Shown here: one piece after another, positions 16,361-25,486 of the stretch
Layout: each line of letters begins with the position of its first letter
Position numbering within the stretch: position 1 is the stretch's first letter
From: Aquimonas sp044377145
Lineage (GTDB): Bacteria > Pseudomonadota > Gammaproteobacteria > Xanthomonadales > Xanthomonadaceae
Length of the DNA stretch: 64,000 nt
Assembly: GCF_044377145.1 (NCBI RefSeq)
Contig: NZ_JBILJQ010000015.1
Location: 1 to 64,000 of the forward strand
Reading direction: 5' to 3'
Position numbers and translations under genes: made by a program
The notes under the pieces: model-generated
Told to the model about the DNA's origin: nothing
Seen by the model: only the letters and a program-made list of their open reading frames with translations
Database searches by the model: none

Positions 16361-18436
16361 ATGGCCCAGCCGGCGCTCGCCACCAGCCGCGGCACGCAAA
16401 TCCTGAACGTGCTGCGGCACGGCCTGGGCGCACCCCTGATCGTGATGGCCATGCTGGCCATGATCGTGGTGCCGCTGCCGCCGATCATGTTGGACGCGCT
16501 ATTCAGCTTCAACATCGCGGTGTCGCTGGTGATCCTGCTGGCGGTGCTGTACGTGCAGCGGCCGCTGGAGTTCTCGGTGTTTCCGAGCATCCTGCTGATG
16601 GTCACCCTGCTGCGGCTGGCGCTGAACGTCGCCTCGACCCGGGTGGTTCTGCTGCACGGCCACGAGGGCCCGGACGCCGCCGGCAAGGTCATCGAGTCGT
16701 TCGCAGCCTTCGTCATCGGCGGCAACTACGCGGTCGGCTTCGTGGTGTTCGCGATCCTCACCATCATCAACTTCGTGGTGGTGACCAAGGGCGCCGGCCG
16801 CGTGTCCGAGGTGTCCGCACGCTTCATCCTCGATTCGCTGCCCGGCAAGCAGATGGCGATCGACGCCGACTTGAATGCCGGCCTGCTCTCGCGCGAAGAA
16901 GCGATCAGACGACGCGAGGAAGTGCGCGAGGAATCCGACTTCTACGGCTCGATGGACGGCGCCTCCAAGTTCATCCGCGGTGACGCCATTGCCGGTCTGT
17001 TGATCCTGTTCATCAACCTGTTCGGCGGCTTCGCCATCGGCATGCTGCAGCATGATCTTTCGGCGGGCGAGGCTGCGCGCATCTACACCCTGCTGACCAT
17101 CGGCGATGGCCTGGTCGCGCAGCTGCCCGGCCTGCTCATTTCGACGGCCGTGGCGCTTCTGGTCACCCGCGTCTCGCGCTCCAACGACATGAGCAAGACG
17201 GTGATGTCCCAGCTGTTCGGGCACCACCGCGCGCTGACCATCGCCGCCGTTGTGCTGGGCGCGGTCGGGCTGGTGCCGGGCATGCCCAATTTCGCATTCC
17301 TGAGCCTTGCTGCGGTGCTCGGCTACGCGGCCTGGATGCTGCACAAGCGTTCCCTGGTGGTGCAGATGGAGGCACCGCCATTGGAAGCACTTGCACCGCC
17401 CGCGCCCACCGAGCTGTCCTGGGACGACCTGACCCCGGTGGACTCTCTCGGGCTCGAAGTCGGCTACCGATTGATCCCATTGGTCGACCGCGCCCAGGGC
17501 GGCGAGCTGATGGCGCGAATCAAGGGCGTGCGCCGCAAGCTGACCCAGGAGCTGGGCTTTCTGATTCCGCCGGTGCACATCCGCGACAACCTGGAGTTCT
17601 CGCCCGGCGCCTATCGCATCCTGCTGCACGGCGTGCCGATCGGCGCCGGCGACATCCACCCGGAGCGCGAGCTGGCGCTGAATCCCGGCCGCGTGCCGGT
17701 CAACATCGACGGCATCCCGACTCGCGACCCGGCCTTCGGCCTGGATGCGCTGTGGATCATGCCGACCGCACGCGCGCAGGCCGAGGCGATGGGCCTGACC
17801 GTGGTCGACCCCGCCACCGTCATCGCCACCCATGTCTCGCATCTGGTGCGCCAGCACGGCCCTGATCTGCTCGGGCATGAGGAAGTGCAGCAGCTGCTGA
17901 CGGCGCTGGCGCGCACCCACCCCAAACTTGTCGAAGATTTGACGCCGCGCGCGCTGCCACTTTCCGTCGTGGTCCGCGTGCTGCAGAACCTGCTGACCGA
18001 AAAGGTGCCGATCCGGCAGCTGCGGCGGATCGCCGAGGCCCTGCTGGAACACGCGCCGCAAACGCAGGATCCGACCCAGTTGACCGCCGCGGTGCGCGCC
18101 GCGCTCGGCCGTTTCATCGTCCAGGAGATCAATGGCCTCGCCCCCGAACTGCCTGTCTACACCTTGGCGCCGGCCTTGGAACGGGTGTTGCAGGAGTCCG
18201 TCAGCGGCAACGGCGCCGCGCTCGAACCGGGACTCGCCGAACGCATGCACCAGTCACTGCTGGAGTGTGTGAAACGGCAGGAAGCGGTCGGCGAGCCGGC
18301 GGTGCTGCTGGTGCCGGGGGCGGTGCGATCGATGATCGCCAAGCTCACCCGCACCGGCATCCCCGAGTTGTTCGTGCTGGCCTATCACGAAGTGCCGGAC
18401 GACAAGAAACTCAAGCTGGTCGGCAACGTGGGATAG
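16361..18436 (+). CDS. flhA: Flagellar export protein FlhA
   Basis: This 691-residue protein is the normal length for FlhA. About eight N-terminal membrane helices (for example VMAMLAMIVVPLPPIMLDAL) carry the FHIPEP-type region (ARFILDSLPGKQMAIDADLN). A C-terminal cytoplasmic domain from about residue 350 forms the nonameric chaperone-docking ring. FlhA uses the proton-motive force to drive export. Confidence 0.97.
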   Translation: MAQPALATSRGTQILNVLRHGLGAPLIVMAMLAMIVVPLPPIMLDALFSFNIAVSLVILLAVLYVQRPLEFSVFPSILLMVTLLRLALNVASTRVVLLHGHEGPDAAGKVIESFAAFVIGGNYAVGFVVFAILTIINFVVVTKGAGRVSEVSARFILDSLPGKQMAIDADLNAGLLSREEAIRRREEVREESDFYGSMDGASKFIRGDAIAGLLILFINLFGGFAIGMLQHDLSAGEAARIYTLLTIGDGLVAQLPGLLISTAVALLVTRVSRSNDMSKTVMSQLFGHHRALTIAAVVLGAVGLVPGMPNFAFLSLAAVLGYAAWMLHKRSLVVQMEAPPLEALAPPAPTELSWDDLTPVDSLGLEVGYRLIPLVDRAQGGELMARIKGVRRKLTQELGFLIPPVHIRDNLEFSPGAYRILLHGVPIGAGDIHPERELALNPGRVPVNIDGIPTRDPAFGLDALWIMPTARAQAEAMGLTVVDPATVIATHVSHLVRQHGPDLLGHEEVQQLLTALARTHPKLVEDLTPRALPLSVVVRVLQNLLTEKVPIRQLRRIAEALLEHAPQTQDPTQLTAAVRAALGRFIVQEINGLAPELPVYTLAPALERVLQESVSGNGAALEPGLAERMHQSLLECVKRQEAVGEPAVLLVPGAVRSMIAKLTRTGIPELFVLAYHEVPDDKKLKLVGNVG

Positions 18437-18491
18437 GACATCCGGCTGAGATCCGCAGCCGGCAACTGATGCAAGACAGGCGGAAGCAGGC

Positions 18492-19919
18492 ATGAAGATC
18501 AAACGGTTCTTTGCCCAGGACATGCGCACCGCGCTGCGCCTGGTGCGTGAGGAGCAGGGCCCGAACGCGGTCATCCTGTCCAACCGCCGGGTTGAAGGCG
18601 GAGTCGAAGTGGTCTCCGCAACCGACTACGACGAATCCCTGGTGCAGCAGTCGCTGACGGCCGCGCGCCGCTCGGCCGAGGCCGCTGCCCAACAGGCCGC
18701 CGCCAGTGCACTGCCGGCGGCGCCGGAACCACGTGTTGCCGCACCTGCCCATATCAGCCAGATGGCACCGGCACCGGTCGACACGCTCTTGCCGCCGCGC
18801 GTTGCCCAAGTGGCTGCGGCCGCCCGCGCCGAGGCGATGAACCCGCGCCTGGCCGCGCGTCAGGCCGCCGCCGCGCTGGCAGCCGCACCCGCCGCAGCGG
18901 CAACGGCGCCGTTCGAAACCCCGCAGCGCCCGCTGACGGCGCTGGACACGGTCGAGCGCATCACCTCGCGGCGGCTGTCGAAAATCCCCGACGAAGTGCA
19001 GCAGCTGTGCGTGGAAGACCCGCAGATCGCCGAGATGAAGCGCGAGATGGCGCTGATGCGGCAGTCGCTGAAGCACGAGCTGGATCGCTTCTCCGACCAG
19101 CGCATGCGGCTGTCACCGGCGCGCGCCGCGGCCTTTGAGGAACTCGCCGGCTACGGCTGCGACGAGGCCTTCGCGCGCAGCATCGTTGAACGCATTCCGG
19201 CCGACGCCGACCCGGCACGCTCGCGCGGCATGCTGCTCGGCCTGCTGGCGAAATCGCTGCAGGTCTGCGCCGAGGATCCGATCTCAGCCGGCGGCGTGAT
19301 CGCCCTGGTCGGGCCGACCGGCGTCGGCAAGACCACCACCCTGGCCAAGCTCGCCGCGCGCTACGCCGCCCACCACAGCGCCCGCGATGTCGCCCTGGTC
19401 ACCACCGACGGGTTCCGTATCGGCGCCCGCGAGCAATTGTTCACCTACGGCCGTTTGCTCGGCATGCCGGTGATCGAAGTCAGCGACCCGTCCGAACTCG
19501 GCGACACCCTCGACCGCCTCGGCGAGTACCGGCTGGTGCTGGTCGACACCGCGGGTCTGTCGCACCGCGATATCGCGCTCGGCGCCCAGCTCGGCGCACT
19601 GGCCAAACTCAAGCACGTCAACACCCAGCTGGTGCTGCCGGCCAACACCCATGCCGATGATCTCGATGAGGTCGTCCGCCGCTTCTCGATCGCCCGCCCG
19701 CGCGGCGTGGTGCTGAGCAAGGTCGATGAAACCGGCCGGCTCGGCTCGGCCCTGTCGGTCACCGTGCGCCACCGCCTGCCGATCAGCTACCTGACCGACG
19801 GCCAGCGCGTGCCCGAAGATCTGCACCGCGCCGAGGCCCACCGGCTGGCGCTGCGGGTGACCGAACAGCGCCGCGCCTCGGCGCACGCCGTCGAGGAGAT
19901 CGCGCATGTCGCAGGCTGA
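18492..19919 (+). CDS. flhF: SRP-type GTPase FlhF
   Basis: This 475-residue protein opens with the conserved MKIKRFFAQDMRTALRLVRE. A variable Ala/Pro-rich linker (about residues 60-145), an N-domain helical bundle and an SRP-like G domain follow, with G1 GPTGVGKTT from residue 274, ALVTTDGFRIGAREQL and LVDTAGL. FlhF marks the pole where the flagellum is built. It overlaps flhG by 14 bases, the usual pairing. KVDETGRLGSAL is the substrate-specificity loop shared with Ffh/FtsY. Confidence 0.95.
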   Translation: MKIKRFFAQDMRTALRLVREEQGPNAVILSNRRVEGGVEVVSATDYDESLVQQSLTAARRSAEAAAQQAAASALPAAPEPRVAAPAHISQMAPAPVDTLLPPRVAQVAAAARAEAMNPRLAARQAAAALAAAPAAAATAPFETPQRPLTALDTVERITSRRLSKIPDEVQQLCVEDPQIAEMKREMALMRQSLKHELDRFSDQRMRLSPARAAAFEELAGYGCDEAFARSIVERIPADADPARSRGMLLGLLAKSLQVCAEDPISAGGVIALVGPTGVGKTTTLAKLAARYAAHHSARDVALVTTDGFRIGAREQLFTYGRLLGMPVIEVSDPSELGDTLDRLGEYRLVLVDTAGLSHRDIALGAQLGALAKLKHVNTQLVLPANTHADDLDEVVRRFSIARPRGVVLSKVDETGRLGSALSVTVRHRLPISYLTDGQRVPEDLHRAEAHRLALRVTEQRRASAHAVEEIAHVAG

Positions 19920-20793
19920 AGGCCGCGCCGGTACGAGCCCCGACGACCAGGCCCAGGGCCTGCGCAAGCCGCGGCTGAAGCCGGTGCGCGTGATCGCGGT
20001 CAGCGGCGGCAAGGGCGGAGTCGGCAAGACCAGCGTCTCGGTCAACCTGGCGGTCGCTCTGGCCGATGCCGGCCGTCACGTGCTGCTGCTCGACGCTGAT
20101 CTTGGCCTCGCCAATGTCGACGTCCTGCTCGGGCTGTCGCCACGCTTCACCCTGGCCGACGTGATCGAAGGCCGCTGCTCGCTGGAGGACACCATCCTCG
20201 AAGGCCCGCACAATCTGGCGGTGGTGCCGGCCTCCTCGGGCAAACGCTCGATGGCCGAACTGTCCGCACCCGAGCAGGTCGGCCTGATCCGCGCGTTCAG
20301 CGAACTTGACCGCGATCTCGACGTGATGGTGGTCGATACCGCCGCCGGCATCAGCGACAGCGTACTGACCTTCGCCCAGGCCGCGCAGGACGTGGTGCTG
20401 GTGGTCTGCAACGAGCCCGCCTCGATCACCGACGCCTATGCGCTGATCAAGGTGCTGTCGCGCGAGCGTGGGGTCAACCGGGTGCAGATCATCGCCAACA
20501 TGGTGCGCAGCCCGGCCGAAGGCCGCGAGCTGTTCGACAAGCTGTCGCGCGTCACCGACCGCTTTCTCGACGTCACCATCAGCCTGCTCGGCATCATCCC
20601 GCACGACGAATGGCTGCGCCGCTCGATCCAGCGCCAGCAGGCGGTGGTCGAGGCCTTTCCGGCCTGCCCCTCGGCGCATGCGCTGCGCGGCATCGCCCGC
20701 CGTATCGATCAATGGACGGCGCCGACCGGGCCGCGCGGCCCGGTCGAGTTCTTCGTCGAGCGCCTGGTTGCTCCGCCCGAGGCGCATGTATGA
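19906..20793 (+). CDS. flhG: MinD-like ATPase FlhG/FleN (flagellar number regulator)
   Basis: This 295-residue MinD/ParA-type ATPase has a Walker A GGKGGVGKTS (residues 34-43). Its N-terminus carries DQAQGLR (residues 14-20), which matches the DQAxxLR element known to stimulate the FlhF GTPase. FlhG limits flagella to one and, in RpoN-driven systems, also restrains the master regulator FleQ/FlrA. That fits the sigma-54-like promoters seen here. It starts inside flhF. Confidence 0.94.
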   Translation: MSQAEGRAGTSPDDQAQGLRKPRLKPVRVIAVSGGKGGVGKTSVSVNLAVALADAGRHVLLLDADLGLANVDVLLGLSPRFTLADVIEGRCSLEDTILEGPHNLAVVPASSGKRSMAELSAPEQVGLIRAFSELDRDLDVMVVDTAAGISDSVLTFAQAAQDVVLVVCNEPASITDAYALIKVLSRERGVNRVQIIANMVRSPAEGRELFDKLSRVTDRFLDVTISLLGIIPHDEWLRRSIQRQQAVVEAFPACPSAHALRGIARRIDQWTAPTGPRGPVEFFVERLVAPPEAHV

Positions 20794-20911
20794 GCCTCGC
20801 TCGCGCGCATGAACGCGTGCGCCCACCGATGGCCTGTCGCCTTTCGGCTGGCGCCTGCGGGCGGACGTGCGCGGCACTCGCCGAGGGCGTGAACATGCGA
20901 GGGCCCGGCAG

Positions 20912-21658
20912 ATGAGCCAGGCCGAAGCCGAATACCGGTCGGTTCGCCGGCAGGATCCCAACGAGGCGGTGGTCCAGCACGGCCCGCTGGTGGCGCGCAT
21001 CGCCCACCATCTGGCGGCGCGGCTGCCCTCCAGCGTGGATGTCGGCGACCTGATCCAGGCGGGAATGATCGGCCTGATCGAGGCCACCCGCAGCTACGAT
21101 TCCGGCCTGGGCGCGGCGTTCGAGACCTATGCCTCGATCCGCATCCGCGGCGCCATGCTCGACGAGATCCGCCGCGGCGACTGGGTGCCTCGCTCGGTGC
21201 ATCGCAAGGTGCGTGAACTGTCCGCGGCCACCCGCAATATCGAACAGAAAACTGGCCGCGCCGCGCGCGATGTCGAGGTCGCCGAAGCGCTGCAGATTCC
21301 CGTGCTGGAGCTCAACCGCCTGCTCGAAGATGCAGTGCGTGGACAGGTGCTCAGCATCGACGCCAATGCCGACGACTCCGGCGAGCTGCGCCTGCCAACC
21401 AGCGTCAATGCCGCTTCGCCGGCCGCCGGCTTCGAACGCGATGCCTTCGCCGCCGAGCTGGTCAAGGCCATTGCCGGGCTGCCGCAGCGCGAGCAGCTGA
21501 TGATGAGCCTGTACTACGAACAAGAGCTCAACCTGCGTGAGATCGGCGCCGTGCTGGGCGTCACCGAATCGCGGGTCTGCCAATTGCACGGCCAGGCACT
21601 GGTGCGCCTGCGCGCCCGCCTGGCCGAGTGGATCCGCGATCCGGTCGATGCCGGCTAG
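20912..21658 (+). CDS. fliA: Flagellar sigma factor FliA (sigma-28)
   Basis: This 248-residue sigma-70 family factor has region 2 (SSVDVGDLIQAGMIGLIEA; FETYASIRIRGAMLDEIR; DWVPRSVHRK), region 3 and a region 4 helix-turn-helix (LREIGAVLGVTESRVCQLH). It transcribes late flagellar and chemotaxis genes once FlgM is exported. The ATG at 20912 gives the usual length; an upstream in-frame start at 20867 would add an Arg-rich leader and is not favoured. The 118-bp gap to flhG shows no clear promoter. Confidence 0.95.
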   Translation: MSQAEAEYRSVRRQDPNEAVVQHGPLVARIAHHLAARLPSSVDVGDLIQAGMIGLIEATRSYDSGLGAAFETYASIRIRGAMLDEIRRGDWVPRSVHRKVRELSAATRNIEQKTGRAARDVEVAEALQIPVLELNRLLEDAVRGQVLSIDANADDSGELRLPTSVNAASPAAGFERDAFAAELVKAIAGLPQREQLMMSLYYEQELNLREIGAVLGVTESRVCQLHGQALVRLRARLAEWIRDPVDAG

Positions 21659-21702
21659 CGACTCCGACACCCTTCCCACCGCACACCTTCGAGCTGCCTT
21701 CC

Positions 21703-22095
21703 ATGGACAAGAACCTGAAGATCCTGATCGTCGACGACTTCTCCACCATGCGGAGAATCGTCAAGAACCTGCTCAACGATCTGGGTTTCACCATCACCGC
21801 GGAAGCCGAGGACGGCAACAGCGCATTGGCGCACCTGCGCTCGGCTCCGTGCGACCTGGTGGTGACCGACTGGAACATGCCCGGCATGACCGGCATCGAG
21901 CTGCTGAAAGCGATCCGCACCGACCCCAAGCTGGCCCATCTGCCGGTGCTGATGGTCACCGCCGAGGCCAAGCGCGAGCAGATCATCGAGGCCGCGCAAT
22001 CGGGCGTGAACGGTTACATCATCAAGCCCTTCACCGCCCAGACCCTGCAGGAGAAGCTGCAGAAGATCTTCGAGCGGATGGGCTCGGCTGCATGA
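21703..22095 (+). CDS. cheY: Chemotaxis response regulator CheY
   Basis: This 130-residue single receiver domain has the acidic pair D11/D12, phosphoacceptor D56 (VVTDWNMPGMTG), T86 (LMVTAEA) and K108 (IIKPF), the full CheY active set. Phosphorylated CheY binds the FliM N-terminal peptide. It overlaps cheZ by ATGA and sits directly between fliA and cheZ-cheA, making it the motor-directed CheY of the main system. Confidence 0.96.
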   Translation: MDKNLKILIVDDFSTMRRIVKNLLNDLGFTITAEAEDGNSALAHLRSAPCDLVVTDWNMPGMTGIELLKAIRTDPKLAHLPVLMVTAEAKREQIIEAAQSGVNGYIIKPFTAQTLQEKLQKIFERMGSAA

Positions 22096-22724
22096 ACGCC
22101 AGTGCCGCCGAACGCGAGCACCTGCTGCACTTGATGCATTCGGCACTGGGTGCGCTTGAGCAGGACGATGACTCGCTGTATCGCAGCTGCATCGAATCGC
22201 TGACGCAGTGGCGCTCGCGACCGATCTACGCCGCCATCGACCGGCTCGCCCGCGAGCTCACCGGCGCGCTGGCCAATCTGCCCATCGATGCGCGCCTGGG
22301 TGCGCTGGCCGGCGAAGACCTGCCCGATGCCCGCGCGCGGCTGGACTTCGTCGTGCAGACCACCGAACAAGCCACCCACCGCACGCTCGATCTGGTCGAA
22401 GACTGCCGCAACCGGATCGACCTGATCCGCTCGCGCGGGCTGGACTCCGAGATCGAGAACGAGTTGATGGGCGTACGCAGCAACCTGTCCAGCATCGCGC
22501 TGGCGCAGGAGTATCAAGACCTGACTGGCCAGACCATCAAGCGGGTGGTCGGCATCGTCCATCAGGTCGAGGCGGCGATCGGCAAGCTCAGCGTCGCGCT
22601 GGGCCTGCCTGACCACCAGAAGAACACCGGCATCGAGGCCCAGGGCCCCGCCCTGCCGGGCATCGACAAGCACGGCGTGTCGCAGGACGCGGCCGATGAT
22701 CTGCTCTCCGACCTCGGCCTGTAG
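22092..22724 (+). CDS. cheZ: CheY-P phosphatase CheZ
   Basis: This 210-residue helical protein has the catalytic segment AQEYQDLTGQTIKRV, with D143 and Q147 at the same numbers as in E. coli. The end DDLLSDLGL is the CheY-docking peptide. It shortens the CheY-P signal. It overlaps cheY by four bases and cheA starts eight bases later. Confidence 0.95.
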   Translation: MNASAAEREHLLHLMHSALGALEQDDDSLYRSCIESLTQWRSRPIYAAIDRLARELTGALANLPIDARLGALAGEDLPDARARLDFVVQTTEQATHRTLDLVEDCRNRIDLIRSRGLDSEIENELMGVRSNLSSIALAQEYQDLTGQTIKRVVGIVHQVEAAIGKLSVALGLPDHQKNTGIEAQGPALPGIDKHGVSQDAADDLLSDLGL

Positions 22725-22732
22725 GCGCGCCC

Positions 22733-24547
22733 ATGAGCGGCAATGACGACATCGCGGCCGATTTCCTGGTCGAAGCCAGCGAAATCGCCGAACGCCTCGG
22801 CGACGAGCTGGTGCAGCTGGAGATCAAGCCGCAGGACGGCGAACTGCTGAATGCGATCTTCCGCGGCTTCCACACCATCAAGGGTGGCGCCAGTTTTCTC
22901 AATTTCGGCGAGCTGGTCGAGCTCTGCCACGGCGTCGAGGAAATGTTCGACCTGTTGCGCAAGGGCCGGCTGAGCGTCGACGGCGATCTGTTCGACCTCG
23001 CCCAGGGCGCGCTCGATCAACTGACTGGCCAACTGGCCTCACTGCGCAATGGCCAACCGGCGCAGCGTGCACCGGAAACGCTGTTGAACGCGATCCGCAT
23101 TGCTGCGCTGCCCGATGCCGCGGCGGCCGCAGCAGCCAAGCCGGCAGTGGCACCGAAGCGCGCGCCGGCAGCGCCGAAGCCGGTCGCCGCGGCCTCGGCA
23201 CTCGCCGACGAACCGGCCACGGCCGGCGATGCGATCACCGAAGACGAATTCGAAGCGCTGCTGGACATGTTCCAGGGCGCGAATCAGGTCCCGGCCGGCA
23301 AGCCTTCGCCGCTGCCGCCGAGCCCCGTGCATATGCCGGCCGCCGCGCGCGAGCCCGCACCCGAGCCTGCTGCCGCGGCGCCGACGAAAGCAGCACCGCC
23401 GGCCGAATCCAGCGTGCGCGTCGACACCAAGCGGCTGGATGGCCTGATGAATCTGGTCGGCGAACTGGTGCTGGCGCGCAACCGCATGAAGGCACTGCGC
23501 CGGCACACTCGCGATGAAGATCTGGAGCGCGCGGTCAGCAACCTCGATGTGGTCACCGCACGCCTGCAGGCCGAGGTGATGCGGGTGCGCATGCAGCCGG
23601 TCGGTCGCGCGTTCTCGCGCTTTCCGAAAGTGGCGCGCGATGTCGCCCGCACGCTGAAGAAAGAAGTCAACGTGCAGCTGATCGGCGAAGACACCGAGCT
23701 CGACAAGAACCTGGTCGAGGCGCTGTCCGATCCGCTGGTGCATCTGGTCCGCAACGCCATCGACCACGGCATCGAGGCGCCCGACAAGCGCGAGACGATC
23801 GGCAAGCCGCGCGCCGGCACGCTCAAGCTGTCGGCGCAGCAGGAAGGCGACCACATCGTGATCATCGTCAGCGATGACGGCGGCGGCATCGATCCCGACA
23901 TGCTGCGCACCAAGGCGCGCGAGAAGGGCCTGATCGACGCCGACACCGCCGCACGGCTGTCGCCGATCGAAGCTCTCCAGCTGATCTTCCTGCCCGGCTT
24001 TTCGACCAAGGACCAGGCCACCGAAGTCTCCGGCCGCGGCGTCGGCATGGACGTGGTGAAGTCAAAGCTGTCCGAGTTGAACGGTCAGGTGCTGATCGAG
24101 TCGGTGCGCGGCGAAGGCACCCGCTTCGTGATCCGCGTGCCGCTGACCCTGGCGATCCTGCCGACCCTGATGGTCAGCGTCGCCGACCGGCCCTATGCGC
24201 TGCCGCTGTCGAACGTGCTGGAAGTGTTCAAGTACCGCGAGAACCTGGTCCGCTTCATCGATGGCCGCGAAGTGCTGGACTTGCGCCAGCAGACCTTCCC
24301 GCTGATCTTCCTGCGCCGCTGGCTGGGCAAGCCGGTGGTCACCGAAGATGCAGGCGTGGTGGTGGTGCAGACCCCGACTCGCAAGCTCGGCATCGTTGTC
24401 GACCAGGTGCGCGGCCGCGAAGAGGTCGTGGTGAAGCCACTGCCGGCCTCGCTGCGCGGCCTGACCGGCCTGGCCGCGGCCACCATTACCGGCGACGGAA
24501 ATCTGGCGCTGATCCTCGACATCGGCGGCTTGAACAGTGCCGTCTAG
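22733..24547 (+). CDS. cheA: Chemotaxis histidine kinase CheA (flagellar system)
   Basis: This 604-residue kinase has a P1/Hpt domain with phospho-His H47 (GFHTIKGGAS), an Ala/Pro-rich linker, P3 dimerisation (DTKRLDGLMNLVGELVLARN), a P4 ATPase (LVRNAIDHGIE; SDDGGGID; GRGVGMDVV) and a P5 CheW-like domain. Instead of a folded P2 domain the linker holds a short acidic helix, ITEDEFEALLDMFQG (about residues 168-182). This is the region that in Vibrio CheA (called LID) mediates polar localisation through ParP and ParC. A similar acidic helix is repeated in the ParP-like protein encoded at 27160. It closes the fliL-cheA run. Confidence 0.95.
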   Translation: MSGNDDIAADFLVEASEIAERLGDELVQLEIKPQDGELLNAIFRGFHTIKGGASFLNFGELVELCHGVEEMFDLLRKGRLSVDGDLFDLAQGALDQLTGQLASLRNGQPAQRAPETLLNAIRIAALPDAAAAAAAKPAVAPKRAPAAPKPVAAASALADEPATAGDAITEDEFEALLDMFQGANQVPAGKPSPLPPSPVHMPAAAREPAPEPAAAAPTKAAPPAESSVRVDTKRLDGLMNLVGELVLARNRMKALRRHTRDEDLERAVSNLDVVTARLQAEVMRVRMQPVGRAFSRFPKVARDVARTLKKEVNVQLIGEDTELDKNLVEALSDPLVHLVRNAIDHGIEAPDKRETIGKPRAGTLKLSAQQEGDHIVIIVSDDGGGIDPDMLRTKAREKGLIDADTAARLSPIEALQLIFLPGFSTKDQATEVSGRGVGMDVVKSKLSELNGQVLIESVRGEGTRFVIRVPLTLAILPTLMVSVADRPYALPLSNVLEVFKYRENLVRFIDGREVLDLRQQTFPLIFLRRWLGKPVVTEDAGVVVVQTPTRKLGIVVDQVRGREEVVVKPLPASLRGLTGLAAATITGDGNLALILDIGGLNSAV

Positions 24548-24581
24548 CGCCGTCGCTGCTGATTTGCGGGCGTCAGGCTTC

Positions 24582-24597
24582 TGGCGCTGTCCTTGCA
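24582..24597 (+). promoter_or_regulatory. Sigma-54-like promoter upstream of motC
   Basis: TGGCGCTGTCCTTGCA has GG and GC exactly ten bases apart with a TTGCA -12 element, about 57 bp before the motC ATG. The -24 element keeps TGGC but departs from CACG. Confidence 0.6.
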
Positions 24598-24653
24598 GAA
24601 CCAGCTGCACTCCGCCCCCCCAGCGCGCAGCGCATCGGTCGATAGTTCAAGCC

Positions 24654-25394
24654 ATGGATATTCTCAGCGTTGTTGGCGTCGTACTCGGCCTGGTCGCCAT
24701 CATCGGCGGCAGCCTTGCCAAGGGCGCGGGCCTGTCTTCGCTGTGGTCGGCGGCGGCTTTCATCATCGTCATGCTCGGCACCGTCGCGGCGATTCTGGTG
24801 CAGACGCCGATGCCCACCTTCAAGCGCGCCCTGGTGATCTTCCGCTGGCTGTTCCAGCCGCCGAAGATTCCCGGCCGCGAGCTGCTCAATCGGATCGTCG
24901 GCTGGAGCGCCCGCGCCCGCAAGGACGGCCTGCTGGGGCTGGAGTCCGACATCGAACGGCTGAACGATCCGTTCCTGCGCAAGGGCCTGCAGATGCTGGT
25001 CGACGGCAACGAGCCCGACACCCTGCGCAAGGTGCTGGAGATCGACATGCACAGCCAGGAGCAGGCCGATATCGCCGCCGCCAAGGTATTCGAAGGCATG
25101 GGCATCTACGCGCCGACCTTGGGCATCATCGGCGCCGTGCTGGGCCTGATGGCGGTGATGCAGAACCTCGCCGACCCCTCCAAGCTCGGCACCGGCATCG
25201 CGGCGGCGTTCACCGCAACCATCTACGGCATCGCCTCGGCCAACCTGTTCTTTCTGCCGCTGGCCAACAAGCTGAAAGCGGTGATCCGCGCGCGCTCGCG
25301 CAGCCAGGAGCTGATCATCGAAGGCCTGATCGCGATCGCCGAGGGCGAGAACCCGCGCAATATCGAGGCGCGCCTGCAGGGCTACGTGACGTGA
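24654..25394 (+). CDS. motC: Flagellar stator protein MotC (MotA family)
   Basis: This 246-residue MotA/MotC proton channel subunit has four membrane helices: SVVGVVLGLVAIIGGSLAKG, a second near residue 40, and two late ones with GIYAPTLGIIGAVLGLMAVM and GIAAAFTATIYGIASANLFF. A cytoplasmic torque loop lies between. The order motC-motD-parC-parP downstream of cheA is as in Pseudomonas and Vibrio, so it is the second-type stator rather than classical MotA. The ATG at 24654 is chosen because upstream in-frame starts add an unrelated leader. Confidence 0.92.
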   Translation: MDILSVVGVVLGLVAIIGGSLAKGAGLSSLWSAAAFIIVMLGTVAAILVQTPMPTFKRALVIFRWLFQPPKIPGRELLNRIVGWSARARKDGLLGLESDIERLNDPFLRKGLQMLVDGNEPDTLRKVLEIDMHSQEQADIAAAKVFEGMGIYAPTLGIIGAVLGLMAVMQNLADPSKLGTGIAAAFTATIYGIASANLFFLPLANKLKAVIRARSRSQELIIEGLIAIAEGENPRNIEARLQGYVT

Positions 25395-25404
25395 CGGCAG
25401 GCTC

Positions 25405-25420
25405 CGGCGCACGGCTTGCA
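25405..25420 (+). promoter_or_regulatory. Sigma-54-like promoter upstream of motD
   Basis: CGGCGCACGGCTTGCA fits GG-N10-GC with a TTGCA -12 element and lies about 66 bp before motD. It suggests motD, parC and the ParP-like gene can be transcribed apart from motC. Confidence 0.6.
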
Positions 25421-25486
25421 AGGCAGTGGCGCTGAGCGCCCACGGTCTGGGCGCCACGCACTCAAGCCGAGCACCCGACGCCCACC

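Noticed and set aside
20794..20911. Small gene between flhG and fliA
   Set aside because: The open frames here extend from antisense or shifted frames of flhG and have no ribosome-binding site or recognisable content.
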